From positions 1-23,837 of the forward strand of contig JADGIG010000075.1 in the NCBI GenBank assembly GCA_018985235.1: 23,837 nt of DNA. Direction: 5' to 3'. How positions within the stretch are numbered: the stretch's first letter is position 1; each line of letters opens with the position of its first letter. Both the position numbers and the translations under genes were made by a program. The DNA is from Sanchytrium tribonematis (taxonomy: Eukaryota; Sanchytriomycota; Sanchytriomycetes; Sanchytriales; Sanchytriaceae). Below are positions 8,364 through 13,855 of this stretch, in pieces. Below the pieces are notes generated by a model. That model ran no database searches. It saw nothing but the letters and a program-made list of their open reading frames with translations, and was not told where the DNA came from.

Positions 8364-9680
8364 CTAAGCAGCTGAGGGAAGCATACATGCAGATAGATTG
8401 TAATTTCCTCTATTTAAGCAATTTCTCATTACTAGTGATGCAAGCCATTGCTCGACGTTCTGACGAGTATCATTTTGTCTACTAGCTTTTTCTAACCAAT
8501 ATATTGCAATTTCGTAATCAATTTCAACCCCATTTCCTCTTTCATAACAAAAAGCCAAATTAATTTGGGCTGTTCCTAAACCTTGCTCTGATGCAATCAG
8601 ATACCAAAATACTCCAACTTTTTCATCTTTCAAGATCCCACCAATTCCATTTGAGTAGTAATAGCCGAGCTTGTTTTGTGCTCCTGAATGTCCCTGCATT
8701 GCAGCCTTGTGATAATATTCCAACGCTAAATCCATGTTCTGCTCGCAGCCATAACCCATGGAATATAAATATCCAAGATTATGACAACCCCAAGCATTGC
8801 CCGCGTTTGCTGCTTTCTTGTAGTATGATTCAGCAATGGCGTAGTCTCTGTCAACTCCATGACCTTCTTCATACATGTATCCCAAAGAATTGCAAGCAAG
8901 AGCATTGCCTCTTCTTGCTGCTTCTTTATACCAAAAAATGGCTTCTTTTACATTTTTCTTTCCAGCAATTCCTTCTTCCATGTAATACCCTATATTGTAC
9001 ATAGCAACTGTCTCTTCTTTCTCAGCAGCACGTGTGTAGTAATGCAATGCTTTTTGGACGTTCTTCTCCAATCCTACAGCTTCTCCGTAACAGTATCCCA
9101 AAATGCCTTCACCTCGAGGATGCTCCGCATTTGCAGATAACATATACCAATTAACTGCTATAGTTTCGTCTTTTGAAAAAAATATTCCATCATGATAGAA
9201 AGTTCCAAGAACATATTGAGCTGATGGTTCGCAGTGGTCTTCTGCAGCTCCCACAATCCATTCCACAGTTTCATTGCCAGCTAATTTTGTATAGGCAAGG
9301 TATTTTTCAGAGAGTACTCTGCTCATTTTTACTTGAGGTCTTCCATATCGGTATAATGAGCACAATCTTGCCATACCCAGCCCATGGCCACGATTAGCTG
9401 CTTTTTTGTAATAAGATTCTGCTCTTGGGTAACTCAATTTGGTACCAATACCAAATTCGCATAAAAAACCAGTAATGGCAGTGGCCTCTAAATGATTTTC
9501 ACGAGATGCTGCTTTCATATAGGCGAATCCTCGTTTCAAATTCTTGTTGGTCGAATCAAATAAATAAATATTCGCTAGTGCAAACAATTCTTCGGCATTA
9601 TAGTCAAATATGTCATCATAAGTTGTATTAGGATAATAAGATAAGATTACTCGTTTAGAAAATATCCTTTGAATTTTCAT
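8364..9680 (-). CDS. Sel1-like repeat protein
   Basis: A soluble solenoid protein of 438 residues built from roughly ten Sel1-like (TPR-like) repeats. Recurrent units have the form A-x-x-x-LGYxYxxGxGVxxDxxxAxxYYxKAAxxGNA, for instance around AESYYKKAANAGNAWGCHNL and ALEYYHKAAMQGHSGAQNKL. Such proteins are usually adaptors; fungal members include chitin synthase regulators and ERAD factors. No signal peptide, membrane segment or C-terminal CaaX box is present, so it is not a plain Chs4/Skt5 orthologue or an ER-luminal Hrd3. The frame is open up to 9749 but only from a TTG. I place the start at the first ATG, 9680 (MKIQRIFSKRV), which leaves 199 bp to the divergent gene at 9880. It is convergent with the UBE2O-like gene. 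Function is unknown. Confidence 0.88.
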   Translation of the reverse strand: MKIQRIFSKRVILSYYPNTTYDDIFDYNAEELFALANIYLFDSTNKNLKRGFAYMKAASRENHLEATAITGFLCEFGIGTKLSYPRAESYYKKAANRGHGLGMARLCSLYRYGRPQVKMSRVLSEKYLAYTKLAGNETVEWIVGAAEDHCEPSAQYVLGTFYHDGIFFSKDETIAVNWYMLSANAEHPRGEGILGYCYGEAVGLEKNVQKALHYYTRAAEKEETVAMYNIGYYMEEGIAGKKNVKEAIFWYKEAARRGNALACNSLGYMYEEGHGVDRDYAIAESYYKKAANAGNAWGCHNLGYLYSMGYGCEQNMDLALEYYHKAAMQGHSGAQNKLGYYYSNGIGGILKDEKVGVFWYLIASEQGLGTAQINLAFCYERGNGVEIDYEIAIYWLEKASRQNDTRQNVEQWLASLVMRNCLNRGNYNLSACMLPSAA

Positions 9681-9731
9681 GATCTTTAAAAGTACAGAAC
9701 TTGTTTTAAAAGGCAAATTATTAGAGTTGAC

Positions 9732-9752
9732 CCAATCATATCTATCCAATCA
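9732..9752 (+). promoter_or_regulatory. two CCAAT boxes in the Sel1/9880 promoter
   Basis: CCAATCA occurs at 9732-9738 and again at 9746-9752, 14 bp apart. Both lie upstream of the Sel1 gene start at 9680 and of the gene at 9880. They are candidate NF-Y/HAP sites. Confidence 0.4.
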
Positions 9753-9830
9753 CATCTGCATTGAATCCACTTGTAAATTCACGCCATTGACATATTTTAA
9801 TTCATGCTTAATTCAACTATAGCAATTCGT

Positions 9831-9859
9831 TATTTAAGCAGAGGGTTGACCACTTGACC
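9831..9859 (+). promoter_or_regulatory. TATA-like element and paired TTGACC for the gene at 9880
   Basis: TATTTAAG (9831-9838) lies 42 bp before the ATG. It is followed by a direct repeat TTGACC at 9846-9851 and 9854-9859, spaced 8 bp, flanked by the inverted pair AGGGT/ACCCT. This is suggestive of a protein-binding site; no factor is identified. Confidence 0.25.
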
Positions 9860-9879
9860 CTTTAAATTTTTCTTACAAA

Positions 9880-10236
9880 ATGTCAGCATCCCATGTTGTA
9901 AGCTACTTATTAGGTTGCTCTACGGTTGGAGCCCTTGGGTATTTTTATTTAAGCGACGAATTTCAGGTGTATGCAAATTCGCTACTGAATACCTCAAAAC
10001 ATTTGCACTTGACAGCACACCAATTAAACGATGTAAGGAATAAAATGGACTTTATGGGAAACGCGATTGATTCACTCTCAATCACCAAAATGAGTAAACC
10101 ACAAGTGCAGGAAGAGCTCAGATCTTTGAGAGATCTTGTGCATGATTACCACGTAGAATTAAATCAATTGAATACAAAATTTAATGCAATGCAAAAAGAA
10201 TTATTTTGGTTAAGCAATAAGGATAAGACCCAATAA
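9880..10236 (+). CDS. small single-pass membrane protein with a coiled coil
   Basis: A 118-residue protein. Residues about 5-24 (HVVSYLLGCSTVGALGYFYL) form one hydrophobic segment with small residues, typical of a membrane anchor. The remainder is a hydrophilic helix with heptad-like spacing (HQLNDVRNKM; LRSLRDLVHDYHVELNQLNT). This layout, a short N-terminal anchor and a long coiled coil, is common in mitochondrial inner-membrane and MICOS-associated small proteins, but I recognise no family, so location is conjecture. The start ATG at 9880 has an A-rich context (ACAAAATG). It ends 2 bp from the stop of FAHD1 on the other strand. Confidence 0.75.
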   Translation: MSASHVVSYLLGCSTVGALGYFYLSDEFQVYANSLLNTSKHLHLTAHQLNDVRNKMDFMGNAIDSLSITKMSKPQVQEELRSLRDLVHDYHVELNQLNTKFNAMQKELFWLSNKDKTQ

Positions 10237-10243
10237 ATTTATT
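10232..10243. terminator. shared palindromic poly(A) signals, AATAAATTTATT
   Basis: AATAAA for the plus gene (10232-10237) abuts TTTATT, which is AATAAA for the minus gene (10238-10243). The plus stop TAA (10234-10236) and the minus stop TAA (10241-10239) are both inside their own hexamer, so the 12-bp palindrome ends both coding regions and supplies both signals. Confidence 0.65.
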
Positions 10244-10886
10244 CTTCCATTAGTTTTAGATCAAACTTTTGAACTTTTATGGGATGGTCAAGTTGTAATT
10301 TTTGATGTTTAAAAACAAGTCCACATGAAATTTTGTCGCCGTCTTTAACTGGTCCAACACCACTTGGTGTGCCTGTTAAAATGACATCTTTCTTTTCCAA
10401 GGTCATGAACTGTGTGATATATTCTAATAATTCTGCACAAGAAAAAATTTGATCATTGGTATTTCCATCTTGCCTTATTTCCCCATTCACCCTTAGCCAT
10501 AAATCAACATTGTCGGGATCAATTCCTTCTATAGTTTCTGATAAAGGGCAAAAAGTGTCGAGACCCTTTGCCAATGTCCAAGGCAACTTGTTTTTAACAG
10601 CATGATTTTGGACATCTCGAAGTGTAAAATCAATTGCAACACCAAATTTGGAAGTTTTAAGAACTTCTGAAGCTTGTTCTCTAGAGAGCTTACACAATTT
10701 TTGCTGAACGTGTATTGCTAGCTCGCATTCGTAATGTAGAGTGTGTCCAGCTGGCGCAATAACAGTTTCGTTATTTGCAATAATACTGCTTTCAGGTTTT
10801 AAAAAGAAAAAGGGTATTTTCGGAATGGGATGGTTTAGCTCCATTGCATGCTTTTTGAAATTTCTACCAATAGCAACAATTTTCAT
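10239..10886 (-). CDS. FAHD1: FAHD1-type fumarylacetoacetate hydrolase family protein
   Basis: Probable acylpyruvate hydrolase/oxaloacetate decarboxylase, usually mitochondrial. At 215 aa it matches the compact FAHD1 length. It starts directly with KIVAIGRNF, then PFFFLKPESS, a metal-binding ExE (YECELAIH; Glu53 and Glu55), VAIDFTLRDVQ (Asp86), AKGLDTFCP (Lys107) and LTGTPSGVGPVKDGD. These are the hallmark metal and substrate residues of the family, and all are intact. There is no long transit peptide: the conserved domain begins at residue 2, so mitochondrial import would need an internal signal. The start is ATG 10886, and 42 bp separate it from the divergent CHS7 start. Confidence 0.95.
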   Translation of the reverse strand: MKIVAIGRNFKKHAMELNHPIPKIPFFFLKPESSIIANNETVIAPAGHTLHYECELAIHVQQKLCKLSREQASEVLKTSKFGVAIDFTLRDVQNHAVKNKLPWTLAKGLDTFCPLSETIEGIDPDNVDLWLRVNGEIRQDGNTNDQIFSCAELLEYITQFMTLEKKDVILTGTPSGVGPVKDGDKISCGLVFKHQKLQLDHPIKVQKFDLKLMEE

Positions 10887-10928
10887 GACCTTGAAAGGAT
10901 GATCTTGTAACGACGGAGATTGATTGCA

Positions 10929-11850
10929 ATGAGTTTCAATGGTATTTGTAGTAAAGTAGCTTTGTCTTTATGCAGTGTTTACGGTGACACCTTCAATAAT
11001 TTGCCAGAATGTTATGCAAGAAATGCGGACTCGAATCACAAACTCGTTTTTAATCCTTCAACCTTGTTTTTACACATTGTTGTTTTTCTAACTGTGGCAT
11101 TTATGATCTACCAAACAAATTTCAAGCAATGGGGAGCATCAAGGAAACAAATGTTGTTAATAATGTCGCTATATCTTGTTTCCATATTCTTTGATTTGTT
11201 GTTATTGGGTCATCTCATCCCTGTTACAAATGCAGCTTTTAAGGTCTTTGTTGGATTTCAAATTGGAGTTTGGTGCTCTTTATTTTGGTCAATATTTGTG
11301 TTAGGAATGATGCCTCTATTTAACATTGAGGATTTAAGAATTATGTCTTATATTACGACAGCTGTCATTGGATTAGTGGTTTCAGTCATCAGTATTTTGA
11401 CCGCTTTTAATTCCGGGCCTTTTCGTTCAGCCACTCCAATTCTTGTATTCATATTTTTTTTAGTAGTCAATATCGTATTGGCTGCATTAACTATTTTGAG
11501 TCAAGTTTACGTCGTGTTGGCCAAAACTAATGACAGGTATTTATTAGGTATTGTGGGATTTGGTGTAGTATTTTTCTCTCTATCATTGATCTTGATGGCG
11601 GCCTCTTCGGGTGTTTGCACTGGGGCAAAACATTACGTATTCAAAATTTATATAGGTGGATGGCATTTTTTTCGCGACCGTTTTTAATCTTTTGACTCTT
11701 ATGATGGTGTACAAGTACTGGGACTCTTTGAATCAACAAGAGGTGGAATTCGTCCGAGATGATGATGACATTCAAAAGAAGAAGTCCGAATATTTTAATC
11801 ACAGTGGTAGTACTAGCATGGCGAATTCACGTGAACCTCTGATGAGATAA
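10929..11850 (+). CDS. CHS7: chitin synthase export chaperone Chs7 (two exons)
   Basis: Polytopic ER membrane protein that in yeasts is needed for chitin synthase to leave the ER. Exons are 10929-11636 and 11656-11850 (300 aa), separated by a 19-nt intron. The N-terminus MSFNGICSKVALSLCSVYG has the conserved cysteine-bearing luminal start, followed by PECYAR and about seven hydrophobic segments. The spliced C-terminus reads AKHYVDGIFFATVF then LTLMMVYKYWDS and QQEVEFV, the most conserved stretch of the Chs7 family. It is interrupted exactly between HY and VDG by the intron. The upstream frame extends only to a TTG, so ATG 10929 is used. The tail is charged and Ser-rich. Its presence implies regulated chitin deposition at some life stage. 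Confidence 0.95.
11637..11655 (+). other. 19-nt intron in CHS7
   Basis: GTATTCAAAATTTATATAG lies between codons (phase 0). Left in, the frame ends at DRF about 17 codons after HY. Removed, the protein reads HYVDGIFFATVF, the conserved Chs7 sequence. Deleting a T from the nearby 7-T run would restore the frame but not that motif, which argues against a sequencing error. Confidence 0.93.
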
Positions 11851-11852
11851 GC

Positions 11853-11858
11853 AATAAA
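11853..11858 (+). terminator. poly(A) signal of CHS7
   Basis: AATAAA starts 3 bp after the stop. It is part of a perfect 10-bp palindrome TAAATATTTA (11855-11864) that includes the stop codon of the convergent NAA50 gene. Confidence 0.5.
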
Positions 11859-11861
11859 TAT

Positions 11862-12368
11862 TTACTCTCTTTCAAAGGTTTTGTACAGCACGTAGGCATC
11901 TTTCGGCTCTATTTGATAATAATCTCTTACTATAGTATAACATATAAACCCATGTTTCTTGTAAAATTCTATGGCTGCTGTATTAGTGACCTGCACGTGA
12001 AGGTATATTGCTGAGACTGTTTGGAACTCTTTCTCGAAGTCAATTTTTTCAAGCATGAAATTGAGCATTCGTGAGCCCAAACCTAAATTTCTATAGTGTG
12101 TATCTACACCGATTATCATTAAGTAAACGTGAGTGCCTCCAAACGGTAGCAAAGAATTTTTTTGTATTCTACAGCACAAAGTGCCTATTAGGTTGTTTTT
12201 GAAAGTCAATCCAATTGACAGACTACCATGTTTTTCAACTACATCGGTATAAAATGATTTATGATATCTAACTGGAAAAGTTTTGTGATTAAACATACGT
12301 AGTTTGTTGATATTAAATGGACTAAACTCAAGAATACCAAGTGACTTGAAATCAAACTCTTCAATCAT
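11862..12368 (-). CDS. NAA50: N-alpha-acetyltransferase 50 (NAA50), GNAT family
   Basis: Probable N-terminal acetyltransferase acting on Met-starting peptides, associated with ribosomes and the NatA complex in other eukaryotes. It has 168 residues. The substrate-binding signature FPVRYHKSFY (31-40) is characteristic of NAA50. The acetyl-CoA loop is RNLGLG (93-98). IYLHVQVTNTAAIEFYKKHGF (121-141) is the conserved strand-helix, and DYYQIEPKDAYVLYK closes the fold. No element is missing. ATG 12368 is the first in frame. It shares an 83-bp promoter with the gene at 12452 and is convergent with CHS7 (11 bp between stop codons). Confidence 0.95.
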   Translation of the reverse strand: MIEEFDFKSLGILEFSPFNINKLRMFNHKTFPVRYHKSFYTDVVEKHGSLSIGLTFKNNLIGTLCCRIQKNSLLPFGGTHVYLMIIGVDTHYRNLGLGSRMLNFMLEKIDFEKEFQTVSAIYLHVQVTNTAAIEFYKKHGFICYTIVRDYYQIEPKDAYVLYKTFERE

Positions 12369-12392
12369 AAATCTGAGTTTCAGATTGTTGCA

Positions 12393-12399
12393 CCAATCG
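12393..12399 (+). promoter_or_regulatory. CCAAT box in the NAA50/12452 promoter
   Basis: CCAATCG lies in the 83-bp divergent spacer, 25 bp from the NAA50 start and 53 bp from the other start. It is one mismatch from the recurrent CCAATCA. Confidence 0.35.
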
Positions 12400-12451
12400 A
12401 TTTGAATTTAAAGATATTTAGCAATAGTGACTTGTTTATAGCTTATTTAAA

Positions 12452-13129
12452 ATGAATAATTGCCCATACTTTTTTGAGAAAATGTTAACCCTCGAAACAA
12501 TTTATATGTTTGACAATGCGGAATCTCAATCAATTTTTCAAAGAACATTCAAAAAAACAAATATTTCAAAAGATGTGGAATTAAATAATGCAATTAACAA
12601 AGATTCAGAAGATTATTTAAATGGCTTGACCGATTATCAAATATTACAATTGAAAAAAGAAATGCAAGGAATGATCAGTGACGATTTAAACAAAAAACTC
12701 TCAGATAACACTAAAAAATCGGAAGAAACAAAAGAAAATATAGTTATAGATCAAGAGAAACTGGATGTCGTCAAAGAAAAATATAAATCATTTTGGGAAA
12801 AGCCCACTAAGTCTAATCCTTTTCTTGAGAGCTTTGATCTACCTACCATATACACTGAGGACCAATTGTTGACTGCAATATCATCCAATGAACCAACCTT
12901 AATAGCACATTCTTTAGGAGAGCTAATCAGTATCGGAGTGACAAATTGGGATGTTTTGACTAGTCGACTTTTGCCGCTGCTTGTTCACCGAAGTAAGATG
13001 GTCCGATTCAGGGCTTACGATATTCTTTATATTTACGAAAGTTTGCCTGTTATGATTATTGAATTACTTCAGAAGAGTACGATAGACGGCCACCTCACAA
13101 AAGAAATTCTTGCCGAATTGCAAAGTTGA
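12452..13129 (+). CDS. uncharacterised protein, possibly a reduced RPAP1-like factor
   Basis: A 225-residue soluble helical protein. Residues about 52-82 (EDYLNGLTDYQILQLKKEMQ and following) resemble the N-terminal RPAP1 element, in which 'L..ls..EI...+..+...l.p.L..fL' precedes a linker. Further on, IYTEDQLLTAISSNEPTLI with SLGELISIG recalls the RPAP1 'YT..EL..L.rS..p.qr..aL..L' segment. Both appear in the RPAP1 order, but the C-terminal half, HEAT-like to the eye, is far shorter than any RPAP1 I know (about 400 to 1,400 aa). RPAP1 assists RNA polymerase II assembly and import. I treat this as a weak hypothesis; the gene itself is well supported by its open frame, spacing and an AATAAA 31 bp past the stop. 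The start could also be the in-frame ATG at 12482. Confidence 0.7.
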   Translation: MNNCPYFFEKMLTLETIYMFDNAESQSIFQRTFKKTNISKDVELNNAINKDSEDYLNGLTDYQILQLKKEMQGMISDDLNKKLSDNTKKSEETKENIVIDQEKLDVVKEKYKSFWEKPTKSNPFLESFDLPTIYTEDQLLTAISSNEPTLIAHSLGELISIGVTNWDVLTSRLLPLLVHRSKMVRFRAYDILYIYESLPVMIIELLQKSTIDGHLTKEILAELQS

Positions 13130-13159
13130 ATATTGCATACCTATATGCGAAATTTCCAA

Positions 13160-13165
13160 AATAAA
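13160..13165 (+). terminator. poly(A) signal of the gene ending at 13129
   Basis: AATAAA lies 31 bp beyond the TGA stop, in the only convergent spacer (80 bp) that is not nearly zero. Confidence 0.45.
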
Positions 13166-13209
13166 CCCTATATGGTTTCTAAGATCGTATCGTTTATCGA
13201 TATCAAAGT

Positions 13210-13755
13210 TTACTCAAAATCGTAAATTGACTTTTTTTCACCATGTTTCTTCTTTTCTCTGTGAGTGTTCAAATGACTGATTGATTCATAACTTTTATCA
13301 CAACCAGGGAAATCACAATCGTAGATTCTCTCAATCTCTGTAAATTTTCTTCGGTGTCTCTTTGAAAAGTCGGTTCGATGCTTATATTTGGGCTGTTGCA
13401 ATTGCTGCATATTTAAGTCGACAACATCTGTGTACTGATATATCGGGGACGGAATGAAGTTCATATATTGGGTGTCGGGTGAAGCATAGTAATATTGTGG
13501 TGACGCATTCATGTCGGTGATGTTCGGAGTAGGGTAAGCATTGGGGACGTCAATGTTATTATATAGGATGTTCGGTGAGATGATTGTGGTTTGATACTGC
13601 TGTTCTGCTTCTTGAGGCTTTGGACAGGGAGAATTAACGATAGCATCCTCAAAATTTTCAGGGATGTCATTACATATAATTTCTAATCCAGCCAGATCCA
13701 TATAATTGGAATACATTTGGTTGAGGGAAGTCATAGACTCAGGGACGCGCGTCAT
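13210..13755 (-). CDS. single C2H2 zinc-finger protein, likely transcription factor
   Basis: A 181-residue protein. The first two thirds are low-complexity, rich in Asn, Tyr, Pro, Gln and Met, like a fungal activation region. A basic stretch follows (KHRTDFSKRHRRKF, 125-138), a likely nuclear localisation signal. At 147-171 there is one C2H2 finger, C147-x4-C152-x12-H165-x5-H171 (YDCDFPGCDKSYESISHLNT), followed by HREKKKHG. The HLNTH...KHG ending resembles fungal fingers in which HLNAHV precedes QKHG. One finger usually needs flanking basic residues or dimerisation to bind DNA. The start is ATG 13755. Upstream lies a palindromic AATTCGG cluster. It is the last gene of a minus-strand run of four. 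Confidence 0.85.
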   Translation of the reverse strand: MTRVPESMTSLNQMYSNYMDLAGLEIICNDIPENFEDAIVNSPCPKPQEAEQQYQTTIISPNILYNNIDVPNAYPTPNITDMNASPQYYYASPDTQYMNFIPSPIYQYTDVVDLNMQQLQQPKYKHRTDFSKRHRRKFTEIERIYDCDFPGCDKSYESISHLNTHREKKKHGEKKSIYDFE

Positions 13756-13773
13756 GTTTTAATATCTCGAGTC

Positions 13774-13800
13774 CCGAATTGAATTCGGATAAAATTCGGA
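13774..13800 (-). promoter_or_regulatory. AATTCGG palindrome plus third half-site upstream of the zinc-finger gene
   Basis: CCGAATT-G-AATTCGG (13774-13788) is an inverted repeat around a single base. A further AATTCGGA at 13793-13800 makes three copies of the half-site, 19-45 bp upstream of the zinc-finger start. CTCGAG sits between (13766-13771). It looks like an operator; the bound factor is unknown. Confidence 0.4.
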
Positions 13801-13849
13801 AAAGCATCATGTGATCCCGATGCAGCCAAACTTTTACTTGAAAATATGT

Positions 13850-13855
13850 TTTATT
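13850..13855 (-). terminator. poly(A) signal overlapping the GDE1 stop codon
   Basis: The gene ends CAA-TAA-A, with the stop inside AATAAA. Confidence 0.6.

Noticed and set aside
8591-9397. Plus-strand open frames of 74-137 codons opposite the Sel1-repeat gene
   Set aside because: Repetitive antisense of Sel1 repeats; composition is Cys/Leu/His-rich and there is no promoter space.
9681-9749. Longer Sel1 protein starting at 9749
   Set aside because: It would need a TTG start; an in-frame stop precedes it. The first ATG is at 9680.
9753-9879. tRNA or other structured RNA in the longer spacers (also examined 17350-17558 and 18819-18997)
   Set aside because: No cloverleaf, no A/B box pair and no strong stem was found by eye.
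11660-11675. Sequencing error in the seven-T run as an explanation for the CHS7 frame break
   Set aside because: Deleting one T joins the frames but gives a non-family sequence. Excising the 19-nt GTA...TAG segment restores the conserved HYVDGIFF motif.
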